Source of the DNA: Orientallactaga sibirica
Lineage: Eukaryota > Chordata > Mammalia > Rodentia > Dipodidae
Length of the DNA stretch: 64,000 nt
Direction: 5' to 3'
NCBI GenBank assembly: GCA_036365145.1
Contig: JAEOAD010000001.1
Coordinates: 100,971,501-101,035,500 of the forward strand
Shown here: positions 21,340 through 33,598 of the stretch, piece after piece
Position numbering within the stretch: the stretch's first letter is position 1
How the letters are laid out: the number at the start of each line of letters is the position of its first letter
Notes under the pieces: model-generated
The model's database searches: none
What the model was told of the DNA's origin: nothing
Seen by the model: the letters and a program-made list of their open reading frames with translations, nothing else
Made by a program: the position numbers and the translations under genes

Positions 21340-23015
21340 TTCCTTTTTTATTTTTTAATTTATTTTTAATTGACAACTTCCATAATTATACACAATAACC
21401 CATGGTAATTCTCTCCCTCCCCCCACTTTCCCCTGTGCAACTCCAGTCTACATCATATCCCTTACCCCTCTCAATCATTCTCTCTTTTATTTTGAGGTCA
21501 TCATCTTTTCCTCCTATTAGGATAGTGTTGTTTAGGTAGTGTCAGGCACTGTGAGGTCATGGTCATGACCTAGGCCATGACATCTAGGCCATTTTGTGTC
21601 TGGAGGAACACATTGTAAGGAGTCTTACACTTCCTTTGGCTCCTACATTCTTTCGGCCACCTCTTCCACAATGGACCCTGAGCCTTGGAAGATGTGATAG
21701 AAATGTTTCAGTGCTGAGCACTCCTCTGTCACTTCTTCTCAGCACTATGGTGCCTTTTGAGTCATCATAGATGTCACCACCATCTGAAAAGAGAAGCTTC
21801 TCTAACCAAAAGTGAGATATATATTAGGTATGAACATTACAAGAATTGCTTACTGGGAAGTTTGGTGAGCAGAGGATATACATTTAGCCAGAGACCAGCA
21901 GATATTACACACCTAGGGTTCATGACTACCCCTGTTGTAGGTTTTCAGTATCAGGCATGTATTCCCTTCCATGGAGTGGGCCTCCAGTCCAATTAGAGAG
22001 AAGTTGGTTTCCCCCAGAACAGACATGCCATTATTGCACCCATTGGCCCATTTGGACTGGCTGGCCAAATTTAAGGCTTACAGTGTCCACTGTTCAGTAT
22101 CTCCACTGGTGATTCCTCTCTCTCCCATTGAACTGCATGCAGTGTAGGTTTTTCCAGCTTTCTGTCACCAGGTCTACATAGAGGAGGTTTCAGTTTATCC
22201 CCAGCAGGATTTCTCAGGCCAAGTATGTGGAGTCTTCAGCAATAGGGTCTTACCATCAATTCCTGGTGGAAAACCAAGGGCCTTGGCAATGGCCTGTAAT
22301 TTGGGGGGCATCAGGAACCTCTCTGGCCAACAACTCACTGGAAGGGATCACATCCCTGGCACTGAAATTTTTCTAGAAACAATCTACGGCTTCTGGGTGT
22401 TCCATTGTCCAAAAAAGTAGGTTTCCATATGACTTATTCATATCCTCTTAGATTGTGATTAGCTCTCCCCCACCTTTCCTTTACTCAATCTCTCCCCCTG
22501 ATCTCACTTAGGCCTTTCCACCCCCACTAAGCTGTTCTTCTACTTACATATATATAATACTTTCTTATTTAGTACCCCCCCTCTCCCTTTCTATTCACTT
22601 TATATCCCCTTTCTAGCTTACTGGCCTCTGCTACTGAATTTTATTCCAGCTCACATAGAATTCCAATCATTTGTAGCTAGGATCCACATATGAGAGAGAA
22701 CATGTGATGTTTGGCTTTTTGGGTTTGGGGATTACCTCACTAAGTATAATCCTTTCCAGATCCATCCATTTTCTTGCAAATTTCATAACTTCATTTTTCT
22801 TTACTGCTGAGTAGAACTCCATTGTATAAATGTACACATCTTCATTATCCACTCATCAGCCGAAGGACATCTAGGTTGGTTCCATTTCCTGGCTATTGTG
22901 AATAGAGCAGCAATAAACATGGTTGAGCAAGTATCTCTAAGGTAGTGAGACAAGTACTTAGGATATATGCCTAGGAGTGGTATAGTTGGGTCATATGGTA
23001 AATCTATTATTTTCC
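21340..23015 (-). mobile_element. LINE-1 type 2, 5'-truncated
   Basis: It ends (minus strand) in 'ggaagttgtcaattaaaaat', has about 1.3 kb of 3' UTR (21340-22655) shared with 49436-50690 and 60622-61940, and about 350 bp of ORF2 end. The frame at 22667-22852 gives '[19 protein letters not shown]' and 'LERIILSEV'. Truncated near 23015. Confidence 0.85.
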
Positions 23016-23552
23016 AATTTTCTCCTCATAAACAAATGGGCTAGGTGTTACTGATCTGTTCACTTTACACATGAGGACACCTGATATTACCTGTAGGTAT
23101 AGGAGGTCATTGAAGACTAAACTAAGTTCTATTCAGCGATATAGTAGGTGCTCCCACAACCCACCAAATGTTTGAAATATTGCAACAGATGCTATATATG
23201 ACCCCAGGTCTCCTTCACCAATTCTGAGATTCAAGCCTCCTTTTCTGTGATAGTTCTGTGATATTCTGAGGGGATCACACTTGAAAATATTTTAGAGGAC
23301 TATTCTTGGGTTTTTAGAATTTTTTTTTTTTTTTTCTATGAGACAAATCAGGATCCAGGCTTGGAGTATAATGGAACCTGGGATATTTCAGAGCACAGTC
23401 AAGAGTGTGTGATAAGTCTGCTTTGAGAGGAGGAAAAAATTCTCCTCTGTGTAATTGTGCTCCAAGTTCCTCTGCAGCCTCAGGGTCCTCACCCCTGGGC
23501 AGATCAGGGTTAAAGAGGCCTAAACGTGCACCATGCTTGACACCGTTTCCTT
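23016..23552. other. No gene seen
   Basis: Apparently unique. A short stretch at 23030-23090 resembles a decayed MIR 3' end but too weakly to call. Confidence 0.4.
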
Positions 23553-23776
23553 TTTTGATTTTAAATATTTTATTTATTTATTTAACAGAAAGAGAGGGGG
23601 GAAAGACAGGGGCAGATAGAGAGAATGGACACACCAGGGCCTCCAGCCACTGCAAACAAACTCCAGGTGCATGGGCCACCTTGTGCATCTGGCTTACATG
23701 GGTCCTGGGGGAGTCAAACCTGGGTCCTTTGTCTTTTCAGGCAAGCACCTTAACTGCTAAGCCATATCTTCAGCCC
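23553..23776 (-). repeat. tRNA-derived SINE (Dip-like) with CTCF-like motif
   Basis: A-rich tail and GA stretch at left, and 'ttaactgctaagccatatct' then 'tcagccc' at right (tRNA-like head on minus). On the minus strand positions 23686-23673 read gcacaaggtggccc, close to the core CTCF motif. Confidence 0.9.
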
Positions 23777-24186
23777 TGCTACTTCTCCTTTTTGCTTCTT
23801 TTGCCCCATTACTGGTTTTTCATGGACCATCTGTTTGTTGTACACATCCCAAATAAGTCATTATCTTTGTGCCTATATCCTGGGAAAGCTGAACAGAGAC
23901 AATTATTTCTTGGTCTCATTTTAAACTTGGTGCCACAATGAGCTAATTTTAGTGAAGGCATTATGAAATAATAATTGACACAGCTAATGAAGAAACATTA
24001 TAGATTGTCTCCATATGTTGATTTGGCTTCCTAATTACCCTCAGTTCATTCATTCAATCATTCACTCCCCCATCCAAAGAAAGCCCCATATTCTCTACTA
24101 AGGGCCTAGGGACAACAATGATTGTTTATTTATCATCCTATTTGTTTGGGAGAAAAAAACTGAACTTCTCAGTGCATCCTATGAGA
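23777..24186. other. No gene seen
   Basis: Unique sequence; no open frame with motifs. Confidence 0.4.
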
Positions 24187-24198
24187 AAAATAAGTCTC

Positions 24199-24375
24199 GG
24201 GCTGGAGAGATGGCTTAGTGGTTAAGGTGCTTGCCTACAAAGCAAAAGGACCTTTGTTCGATTCCCCAGGACCTACGTAATCCAAATTCACAGGGTGGCA
24301 CATGCATCTGGAGTTTGTTTGCAGGGCGGGAAGCCCTGGCACACCCATTCTCAGTCTCTCTCTCTCTCTCTCAAA

Positions 24376-24410
<35 letters not shown>

Positions 24411-24413
24411 AAG
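24199..24413 (+). repeat. tRNA-derived SINE (Dip-like), complete
   Basis: Head 'gggctggagagatggcttag', B-box-like 'tgttcgattccccagg', middle 'tctggagtttgtttgcag', then (TC)n and (AAAT)n. A 10-bp direct repeat aaaataagtc flanks it (24187-24196 and 24414-24423). A good reference copy for the family in this window. Confidence 0.95.
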
Positions 24414-24423
24414 AAAATAAGTC

Positions 24424-25353
24424 ACAATAAAATTGGATCATTTGCTATTGTGTGTATTATTTTAATTTTCATAATATATTTTTTCCTAGATGTAAACTTT
24501 TTTAGAGTATTTTTTTTTATGTCTAAGTGGTATATGGGGTAGAGAAGCCCAAGGGATGGTTTTGCTTCAAGATATAAACCTTCACTCAGAATAATTTCAG
24601 TAAATCTTTCATGAAATGAACATAAACCAGCCAATGTCTTTTGCAGTTTTGGAAAATGGTCTTGGAAGGGAAAGGGGAGATTCATAGAACCAAAGATTAA
24701 TTGATGCACATGTAGTTATTAATAACACTGACTATGGAAGGGAGTTTCCAAATTTATTTTGAGGGTTGGTATGAGATTGAGAAGTTAGAATAAAATTCTG
24801 GGGTGAAGTAGTTAAGCTCAGAATTTTGAACCCAGAAATCCCACAATTTGTGTGCATTATAGATTATTGCTTCCAAGTTGATATTTCTCATTTCCTCCCT
24901 TATTTGCCCCTTTGATCCCTGTCTGAGAATTTATTACATTAACAGAACAGTCCATCTATCTTCCTTTCTTATCTGTCTTAGAAACTCAAGGCTGTATACT
25001 ACTACATATGCCATTTTGAGGCACTTTTTCCTTTATTTAATGTATTTATTCATTTTTCCTTAGTGACATATTATTCTACTCATTTCTGAAAGGAACAATG
25101 TCATGTCAGCTTGTATTACTCTTGACCAAATACTACTATAAAATACACATGGCATAAACACAAGCATATTGTACTCTGTAGATTAATACCCAAAGACAGT
25201 ATTTCTGAGCAGGAAAATGTGCTTTGGTACCAGAAACATGATGGAGCCCAAGAGTAAGCCCAAGAGTAACATGAGATTAACTTAAATGTAATGACAAAAT
25301 AAACTTACCATTTTTAAAAAGAACTATTGAAGTGAGACTCTCTTTCTCTCTAT
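24424..25353. other. No gene seen; AT-rich
   Basis: Includes a small local duplication 'gcccaagagtaa' twice at about 25246-25270. Nothing else recognised. Confidence 0.45.
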
Positions 25354-25513
<160 letters not shown>

Positions 25514-25514
25514 T

Positions 25515-25576
25515 AGATAAATTTAATTACTCATGACTGTGTAGACTAGAAGCTCAAGATAAAAGACTAGATGCCT
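25515..25576 (+). repeat. 62-bp inverted duplication, left copy
   Basis: The reverse complement of 26585-26646 with one mismatch in 62 (c at 25532 against the equivalent t). Homology stops sharply at both ends. It is sandwiched between two TA/gtatgtatacatac microsatellites. Confidence 0.95.
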
Positions 25577-25627
25577 TTTATATATATATATATATATGTA
25601 TGTATACATACATATGACTCTTCAGAA

Positions 25628-25660
<33 letters not shown>
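25577..25660 (+). repeat. Second (TA)n and (CA)n block
   Basis: A TA run with another gtatgtatacatac palindrome (25598-25611), 19 bp of other sequence, then about 15 CA units (25631-25659). It mirrors the composition of the block at 25354-25512. Confidence 0.9.
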
Positions 25661-26059
25661 GCTACATTAAGAAATAATATAGAAACCTTCTAAAATGGAT
25701 TCAGAAGGATAATCCATGGTACAGGTTGTCAACCTGACAACCTATGTCCTACAGAGCACATTTCAAGATTTACCAGGTAGGGTTACTGAGCCTTTAGAAA
25801 AAGAGCTGAGTTGATGAGAATTTGAGTCAGGAGTCACTCAAAGAAATAGAGTCTATTTGTGGTTTTTCACAGCATATTATGTGTAATGCCTTTTTGATAT
25901 TGCTTGAGTACTTTTATATGTGTCAAGGTTTGTTCTTAAACCTAATAAATCAAACTTTTAGGCAGCAGCTCAAACATAGCTGGTTCTGAGGGCTTAACTG
26001 TCTTCTGGATCAGAATTCTCTTTCACTGCATTGTTCAGTGTTTAAGTAACTGGCTCTTG
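25661..26059. other. No gene seen
   Basis: Unique sequence without motifs. Confidence 0.4.
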
Positions 26060-26425
26060 TAAAGGTGGAGGTGTGATAGTTACAAAATCTGATAGGGGAA
26101 ACTCACAATCTGGGGACTCAGGAAAACGTTTCAGTTTGAGTTTAAGGCTGGTGAACCAATAGCATCTGATGTCGCAGATGAACTCTGGAGGTAGTGGATT
26201 GGGAGACTTTTTTCCTCCTGCTTGGATATTGGCCTTTAGCTGTAATCAGGCTTTAAACTGATTAGATCAGGCCCAACCATACTGTGATAGACACTGCGCT
26301 ATTTTAAGGCTATACTGATTTAAATGTAAGTCTTATCAAAAAGTACTCTATAAAAACATCCATAATGTTTGGCTAAATGTATAGGCTCTGTAGCCCAGCC
26401 AATTGACACTTCAAGTTAACTATTC
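26060..26425 (-). repeat. Ancient MaLR (MLT-like) LTR
   Basis: 'gctttaaactgattagatca', 'ggcccaaccatac', 'actgatttaaatgtaagtct' and 'cagccaattgacacttcaag' appear in the order of an old MLT-type LTR in reverse orientation. Confidence 0.6.
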
Positions 26426-26584
26426 CAGATTCTAAATGGATCTAACTGATATCTTTAAGAAAAAGATAGATTTGAACACACAAAGATACTAGGAAAGCAC
26501 GTACAACAAAGGAAAGAAGAGAAACACATGTGAGGCATAGGGAGAAATCCTGCAAGGTGAAGAGGGAGGCCTTAGGAAAAAGTA

Positions 26585-26646
26585 AGGCATCTAGTCTTTT
26601 ATCTTGAGCTTCTAGTCTACACAGTCATAAGTAATTAAATTTATCT
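26585..26646 (-). repeat. 62-bp inverted duplication, right copy
   Basis: Partner of 25515-25576 in opposite orientation, about 1.0 kb away. The sequence around it is not microsatellite, so this is more likely the original copy. Confidence 0.95.
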
Positions 26647-26719
26647 GGTTTAATCTCCTTGTCTCCAGTCTGTGATGATTTACTGTGGCAACCTTAACAA
26701 ACTAGCATACTACCCAGCC

Positions 26720-27400
26720 TCAGACCAATCACCTTTTAATGAGGATGGAACATTCTCACTGGGTAAACAGAGGCAGGTACCTACTAAAAATAAAGCTTGA
26801 AATGTTGAGGTTACTGGTTGACAATCTTAAAGGAATCACAAAAGATAAAATGAGGTGAAGTTTTAAAGAAGCTATTTAGTAAGAAATCATTTTGTTTATT
26901 TTTTTGGTATATGTGTATGCATGCATATATGTATGGTGTATGCAAGTGTATATGTGCAGATGTATGTGTACCATTAGCATGTGTGAAGAGGCTAGAGGAA
27001 GATATCAGGTGCTCACACTCCACTTTGATTGGGGGTACTTCCAACCCACCTGATTTGAAGTCCTTTGGAGACGTCCATGTTTCTTCCACCAAGCAGTGAA
27101 CTAGTTCCAACTTCATGGTCAATGATTAGGGATCATTACAGTGATAATGATGGTCCTGGAGATGATGATGATAATGGTTGTGTAATTTGATAGTCAACCC
27201 CAGACTCTCCCTTTCAACCAGGCTCTGCCTTGAGCTTTTTTTTTTTTTGTGCATTTCTTCATTTAATCTTCAAAACTATGTTAGCAAGAGCAAAATATTA
27301 TTAATGAATTGATAGAGAAAATGAGCTGAGAGCTTTGTCCATGTTTTTAAACTTAGTATAAAAAAGGGAAAAATAGTATTTCAGCCCAATGTATAGCTTT
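26720..27400. other. No gene seen
   Basis: Unique AT-rich sequence with degenerate TG/TA stretches at 26905-26970. A poly(T) run is near 27238. Confidence 0.4.
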
Positions 27401-27404
27401 GGGC

Positions 27405-27527
27405 TGAGAAGACGGGTCAGCAATTAAAGTTGCTTGCTCGCAAAGCCTGCAGCCTTGATCTGATTCCCCAGTGTCCATGTAATGCCAGATGCAAAAATTG
27501 GTGCATCTGTGCCTATACATACATACA

Positions 27528-27560
<33 letters not shown>

Positions 27561-27596
27561 TCACATACACACATATAGAATAAATAAATAAATTTT
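27405..27596 (+). repeat. Diverged tRNA-derived SINE with (CATA)n
   Basis: 'gggctgagaagacgggtcag', 'ttgcttgctcgcaaagcc' and 'ctgattccccag' are a decayed Dip-like head. The usual (TC)n is replaced by an eleven-unit CATA run, then an AAAT tail. Confidence 0.75.
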
Positions 27597-28856
27597 AAAT
27601 TCTAGTTCTAATTATACATGTTATGTTTTATAATTGATTTCTTGAACTTATTCCTTCTAACTTAAATTTTGTACCTGTTGACCAATATCTCCCAACCACC
27701 CAATTCCACTCTAAAAATTTATGGTTTCCAAAAATGATATATATGTACATCATGTATATGTGCATATATCAAAAATGATATATATATATATATATGTATA
27801 TTCATGTATATCCATATACTATTTAGCTAGACTTAGTTATTATACAATGGCATATTCTTGAAAACATTCTATTATAAACTATAAACATATAATTTTATCT
27901 GCCAATTAAAAAGGTTTCCATTTGTGGTCTCTTCTAAAGTGCTCTAGAACATGCCCAGGCATTCTTTGTAGGAGTCACAATCTTCATATTCTGCAGACAG
28001 AATTATCATGAATACCATAGTTTTTCTGCTTCTGATGAGTTGATGAAATGTCTTCATCTTTGTCTCACAACATAACATTTCAAATAGAGGCTGTGAGAGC
28101 AGTGCATTTGGGGACTTCTTTTCCCTAAGCAAAGTGCCATCTATTTGTTACACTTTTACCTCTCTCTCTCAGTCCTTTATGCTTATTTGACAACACTGCA
28201 TACATATCTCTGAGAAGGTCCACTGATCCTATTTACCACAGCTAGAACACTTTCCTAATTGACAAATACAAAACTAGTTTATTACTATTTTGAAGTCATA
28301 AAAGGGATATTTGATAAGCTGTGTTCCTCAGGTGACAAGTAACCCCAACTTGTGTTTCCAAACCTGTTGAAATTACTAACTTTAACACTTCTTAGTAGCT
28401 TGGAATAATTTTCCAGCTATAAATTTAATATATCTATTTTATTATAGATTGCATGTCAGTGGGAGATCTGACAAAGATGGTTCCAGCCAATAAATCTGAT
28501 TAAAGTGGTATAGTGTCTTCCCCTACATTGGGGTTGAAAATTTATATTGAATAACAAATGATTTGTTCTCCCAGGTACCAAAATGAGAGGTCTTCAAGTT
28601 TTTATATATTAATAGCTAATAACAGGGATTATATGTCATTAAACAATCATAAATATTATCATGTAACAGAGATAGAGAATCCTCTGCTCTGTAGTGTAGA
28701 ATAAATCACTAATCTTGACCATTTCTTTAAAAATCTATTGAGCAAATATGTCATAAAGGAATTAGGCTTCCCCAGGAATCTGGATGATTTTCTTGATCTT
28801 TGGGCTTCCTTGTTTTTGTGAAGATCTTTAGCTCCTACCATCTATTTGATGCCTGC

Positions 28857-28858
<2 letters not shown>
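27597..28858. other. No gene seen; AT-rich
   Basis: Contains a degenerate TA microsatellite with two copies of 'aaaaatgatatatat' (27730-27800). No exons or older repeats recognised. Confidence 0.45.
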
Positions 28859-28859
<1 letters not shown>

Positions 28860-28906
<47 letters not shown>

Positions 28907-28952
28907 TCTCTCTCCGTGTGTGTGTATGTGTGTGTGTGTGTGTGTGTGGTAT
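28860..28952 (+). repeat. (TC)n(TG)n compound microsatellite
   Basis: About 27 TC units with one interruption, followed by about 15 TG units. Confidence 0.95.
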
Positions 28953-29059
28953 GCATCCATGCATATGCATGTTCTTATGTGTGTGGATGTACATGTATGT
29001 GCAAACTATGGGGGGAGGTCAGATGTTGATGTAGAGTGTCTTCTTTTACTACTCTCCAC

Positions 29060-29276
29060 CATATTTTTTAGAGACAGAATCTCAGCTGAAGCCAGAGCTC
29101 ATTAATATGACTAGTCTAGATGGGTATTCCCCATCTCTGCTTCCAGAGCACTGGGATTATAGTTGGGCTGGAGATATAGGTGGGCATCATTTAAGTGGTT
29201 GCTGGAGATCTGAATTCAGATTGTCACAGTTGTACAATAAGCACTTTTTACTGACTGAGCCATTGCACTAGCCTGT
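29060..29276 (-). repeat. B4-like composite SINE
   Basis: 'agagacagaatctcagctga' and 'gagcactgggattatagttg' (B1-like part), then 'gagatctgaattcagattgt' and 'actgactgagccattgcact' (tRNA-like head) on the minus strand. The order fits B4. Confidence 0.7.
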
Positions 29277-29613
29277 CTACTGTTCTGAACACAATAGTCT
29301 TTTTCCTGAACCTCATGAATTTGTATGTTATATAGATTTCCAGTAACTGTGGTGTTTTCTAAGGCTTTTGCACAGTTGGTTACCACGGGAATTAGACTGA
29401 GAACAAAATAGTGCTTATTCTACCTGCTAACCCCCCCCCCAAAGATAACACATATGGGAATATCAGAAATTGAAAAAACTGAGCAGTGGGGATTATAGGA
29501 CTGGCAGATAATGAGCTTTCTTTCACTCACACTCACTGCCCGAGCACAGAAAGCCCCTCCAGAGCTTGTTTATGTATGCCTCTTATTGGGAAAAGGGTAG
29601 AATGCTGGTTTAA
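29277..29613. other. No gene seen
   Basis: Unique; includes a C10 homopolymer near 29431. Confidence 0.4.
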
Positions 29614-29620
29614 GAGCCAA

Positions 29621-29865
29621 ATTTAAAAATAATATTTTAATTTTATTTATTGGAGAGAAAGAGTGAAAGAGGCAGAAAGAGAGACAGAGGGAAAGAGAGA
29701 AAGAGAGAGAGAATGTGCATTCCAGGGCCTCCGGCAACTGCGAACGAACTCCAGATGCATATGCCACCTTGTGCATCTGGCTTATGTGGGTCCTGAGGAA
29801 TTGAACATGGGTCCTTAGGTTTCACAGGCAAGTGCCTTAACTGCTAAGCCATCTCTCTATGCCAG
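29621..29865 (-). repeat. tRNA-derived SINE (Dip-like) with CTCF-like motif
   Basis: AAAT tail and GA stretch at left, 'ttaactgctaagccatctct' at right. Flanked by gagccaa at 29614-29620 and 29866-29872. On the minus strand 29774-29761 read gcacaaggtggcat. Confidence 0.9.
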
Positions 29866-29916
29866 GAGCCAACTTTTGATTATAAACCTAAAAATTACCA
29901 TCTTTAAAAGTATTAT

Positions 29917-30258
29917 GGCAGTTACCTTCATGATGTTGCTGGGACAAAACACCTGACCAAAAGCAGCTGCTAGGAAGAAAGATTTATTTTGGCTTACAGT
30001 CTTGAGTAGAAGCTCCAGGTTGGCAGGAAAGCATGACATGTGCAGGGACTGGATATCACCTCTGCCACTGCAGGTAGAAAAGAGCAGCAGGAGAGTGAAC
30101 CAAACTCTGGCAAGTGGAAGCTCGCTATAACACCTCCAAACCCACCTCCAACAACATACCTCCTTCAGCAAGGCTCCGTCCCCCAAATGGCCATCAACTG
30201 GAGACAATGCATTCAGAATACATGAGTTTATGGGGGACATCCTATTCAAACCATCACA
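29917..30258 (-). mobile_element. MaLR LTR (MT-like), solo
   Basis: Reverse complement starts 'tgtgatggtttgaatagga' with 'tgtcccccataaactcatg' and ends in the 'ttttgtcccagcaacatc' region. Relatives with the same layout lie at 31685-32008 (+) and 34395-34768 (-). Confidence 0.8.
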
Positions 30259-30259
30259 T

Positions 30260-31684
30260 GTATAAAATGCAAACATCATCAGAATGAGCATTATACATTT
30301 CCCCAAAATGTCAATTCTACTTTACACTTCAGTTCCATGGACTTCATATACAGTCCTGTGTGTTTAACATAACGAAACCAAACACAAACAACACAGCCCT
30401 TTCCCCTACACCTTAACAAGAACAAGATAGGTTTAAATCAGCTGAGTTGCTGGAGCACATGGACACTGAGAGTAGCAATTCATGGCAGATGGGAGGAGTG
30501 GTGCTTGGAAGCCTGCCAGTCCCATTTTAGGATCACTCTCTTACACCATGACTGTGGAGACAAAGCCCAACCTCACAGTTTTCAGTTGTTTTCTCTCAAA
30601 CCTTTCATAAGGTAATCCTGGTCAAAGGGTTGGAATAAGATCCTGAGCATCTTCAGAGGGCATGCATTAGCTTTTTGCTTTCATTTGAAGAGTCAGAGAA
30701 AGCACCTTAGAAGTGGGAGACAAGACTTGATTGATCATTAATGACTTCTTTCGGTTATTTTTGTTTGGTTGGTTTGTTTGGCACCATTGCTGTGAGTGGT
30801 CTCAGTGGGAGATAGCAGCCTGCTCAATGGAAGATTGAGAGGTAACTTTAAACTTAGGCATTCCTGTGACAACCAGGCTGTCAGATTTAAGGATGCCCCG
30901 TAGTCTGCAGTAATTGAGCACTCTTTCTACTGGTCAGTTTTTAGGAAATCATTTACTGCTGAAAAATAATTTTAGAGAAATTTTAGAGAAATGTAAATTT
31001 ACATTTCCATCTATTATTCACAAAGAGAAATGGGAAGTACAATTTGGTATCCATATGGGATGGGCAGAAGTAATAGACAATAAAACTATTTCAGCCTGAA
31101 GATAATTATTAAAAACAAAGGCATGAATGTGGTAGCTGGGTCTGGGTCCATAAATGCATTTTGTGTGCTGTAAATCATGTTAAAAGTTGTAACTTGAAAA
31201 ATGATATTTCACCAGGAAGGCTACATGTAATTTTCAGCCACATAAATTTATTTCCTCTCAAGCTGTAGGCAGGTGGTCACCTCAACCTTTGGTCATTGTG
31301 AAAAGCATTTGCAAGGCCAGCATACCCACAGAGTGATTTGTATTAGGAGCGCCTCCTGTACTGGGATGTGTCATCTTAGTAATCTTAGGTTGACATTTTT
31401 AATAGCAGATATTACAGAACTATTTCTGCACCTCTTTCTGACTGATAGAAAATTGGTGGCTGCTGTCCAGGGAAATGAGTTTCTGACTTTTCCCCCACCA
31501 ACTATGTAAAGCTTAAAGACGATTATAAAAAGTATTTTGATGCTATGTGCCTCATAGAATATAAAAAGACTAAGTTTCAGAATTACATTTTCACCTTGGG
31601 AGCCTTCATCATTTTTTAATCAAAAGTCTTTCATTTAAAAACATATGTAGAATATACTAAATAAACGGGTAACTGTAGGATCTT
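30260..31684. other. No gene seen
   Basis: About 1.4 kb of apparently unique sequence. Open frames of 60 to 78 codons lack motifs. Confidence 0.5.
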
Positions 31685-32008
31685 TGTGGTGGTTTGAATC
31701 AAATATCCCTCATAAACTCATGTGTTTTGAATGCTTTGTTCCTAGCTGATAGCAATTTGTGGGGTAGAGCCTTGCTGGAGTAGATGTGGGTGGGCTTTGG
31801 GGTGTTATAGCCAGCTCCCCTTTGCTAGAGTCAAACTCAGCTTTCTTCTGTCTTACACCTGCTATGGCAAGGGGTGATGTCCAACCTCTACTGCACTCTC
31901 TTTTCCTGACATCATGAAGCTTTATCTCAAGACTGTATGCCAAAATAAAAATTTTCCTCTCATCAGCTGCTTTCATTTGGGTAATCTGTCCCATCAACGT
32001 GAAGATAA
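31685..32008 (+). mobile_element. MaLR LTR (MT-like), solo
   Basis: 'gtggtggtttgaatcaaata' start, 'gtatgccaaaataaaaattt' polyadenylation-like region, 'tttcatttgggtaatctgtc' near the end. A B1 is inserted just after it. Confidence 0.75.
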
Positions 32009-32023
32009 CAAAAATCTATATGA

Positions 32024-32179
32024 CTTTTTTTTAAGTTTTTTGAGGTAGGGTCTCACTCTGTCCCAGGAGGCTGACCTGGAATTAACTATGTAGTCTCAGG
32101 GTGGCCTCAAACTAACAGCAATCCTCCTACCTCTGCCTCCTGAGTGCTTGGATTAAAGGCGTGTGCCACCATGCCTGGC
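32024..32179 (-). repeat. B1 SINE with 18-bp target duplication
   Basis: Full B1 on the minus strand ('gaggtagggtctcactctgt' to 'gtgccaccatgcctggc'). Flanked by the 18-mer taacaaaaatctatatga at 32006-32023 and 32180-32197, perfectly conserved, so a relatively recent insertion. Confidence 0.95.
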
Positions 32180-32197
32180 TAACAAAAATCTATATGA

Positions 32198-32487
32198 TAT
32201 ATGGTGAAAAAAGAGCAAGGCTCTCTCCATGTTTTATTTGTTACATTTCATCATAATACAAATTTTTTTCTCAATGTATCTCTCTCACTTTCATACTGTG
32301 TTTACTCTTAGTATATTACCAAAAAAAAAAAAAAAAGTTTAAGAAAAACCCTACTCCAGAGTCTGTTTCCAGGGAATCCTAACTAAGAAAATTGTAATTA
32401 ATTTCTTTGACCAATTTAGTTTATAATTTCAAGGGCTTACTGTACACAAGGCCCAGGGGTAGAATGCCTGTTTTGCTCCTGTATTAG
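32198..32487. other. No gene seen
   Basis: AT-rich, with an A17 homopolymer near 32320. Confidence 0.4.
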
Positions 32488-32866
32488 TTTCTTTTACCTG
32501 GTTGCTTTGACAGAATACCAAACAAAAACCACTTTAGGGAGGAAGGTTTCATTCTGGTTCACTGTTTTAGGGACTATCAGTCCTCCATGGTGGGGAAGGC
32601 ATGGTGCTGGGATCAGCTTCTGTTTATGGTAGAAGGAACGTGAAATTGCTTGTCCTTATCATGGTAGATGAGGAAGCAGAGATCCTAGGCCAGCAATAGA
32701 ACTGACCTATAACTCTTAAACCCTAACCCTAAAGCCCTGCACCAATCAGTTAAGCTTAATATCCAAAAGGGTCTGCAAACTCCAAATATTGTAGCACTAA
32801 GTGGGGACCAAGCATTCAAACACATGAGCCAGTGGGTGACATTTCACAATCAAATCACAACACTTC
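32488..32866 (-). repeat. Rodent LTR-like repeat
   Basis: 'gtattagtttcttttacctg', 'ttgctttgacagaatacc', 'tcctccatggtggggaaggc' are the reverse of the usual LTR end ('...tgtcacagcaatgaga...'). A two-unit 'ccctaa' string at 32721 is incidental. Confidence 0.6.
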
Positions 32867-33294
32867 TTCACAACAGATTTCCTATGGACAATACAGCTGA
32901 AGACATACATGCTGGGATGTTTTATAAGGATAAAATTTAGGTTTTATAAGGGTATAATTTAGCATCCAGGAATGTTGATCACTAATCCAGTTTCTATTAA
33001 AAGGAATACAGGTAGGATTCAAAATCCCTTCTTTCTATATCTCTTATGAGTGATAAGAACATGTTACAGTGCAGCCAATAAGAAATCATGCTTTTCAATA
33101 GTGAGCTTAAGGTGGTTTGTGAGCCAATTTATTCAGGAGACATATGGTTTTTACCTCAGTGAAAGGGTCGGAATTTCCCTTGGCCAATCTATAAGAGAAT
33201 CTTCTAGCTCAGCTTTGGAGGTTCTTGGGGGACTCTCTGTGAGACTTCCTGTTTCCTTTACTTTCCTGTTTCTTTGAACTAATATTTGAGCAAA
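32867..33294. other. No gene seen
   Basis: Unique. The plus-strand frame 33050-33277 (75 codons) has no motif. Confidence 0.4.
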
Positions 33295-33598
33295 TGCACC
33301 TTAATAAAAGAAATGATTCATTTTGGCTTACAATTTCAGAGGGTCAAGTCCATCATAGTGGGGAAGGCATGGTAACAAGAGTGAGCACAGAGGTGGTCTC
33401 ATCTTGTTTGTAGTCAGGAAGCAGAGGGTGAACAGGAAGTGAGGCCAAGCCACAAAATCTTAAGGCCTGTCCCCAGTGGTCCACTTCCTCCAGCAAGAAT
33501 TCACCTCCTAAATGTTCCACAACCTTCCCGAACAGTGCCATTTTTCTGGGGAAAAAGGAATCTATGGAGGATATATTACATTCAGACCACTATACCTT
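33295..33598 (-). repeat. Rodent LTR-like repeat
   Basis: 'tgattcattttggcttacaa', 'ccatcatagtggggaaggca' and 'cctcctaaatgttccacaac' match the layout of the other reverse LTR copies; the extreme ends are decayed. Confidence 0.6.

Noticed and set aside
24199..24290. Possible tRNA genes (A- and B-box-like sequences)
   Set aside because: These are the tRNA-derived heads of SINEs with tails and target duplications; they do not fold as a full cloverleaf with the following sequence.
28800..29105. Open frame rich in Ser-Leu and Val-Cys repeats
   Set aside because: Translation of the (TC)n(TG)n microsatellite.
29857..30306. 149-codon minus-strand open frame
   Set aside because: It is the sense reading of an MT-like LTR with flanks; LTRs of this kind do not encode protein.
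32718..32736. Telomere-like ccctaaccctaa
   Set aside because: Only two units, inside an LTR-like repeat; expected by chance and not an interstitial telomere.
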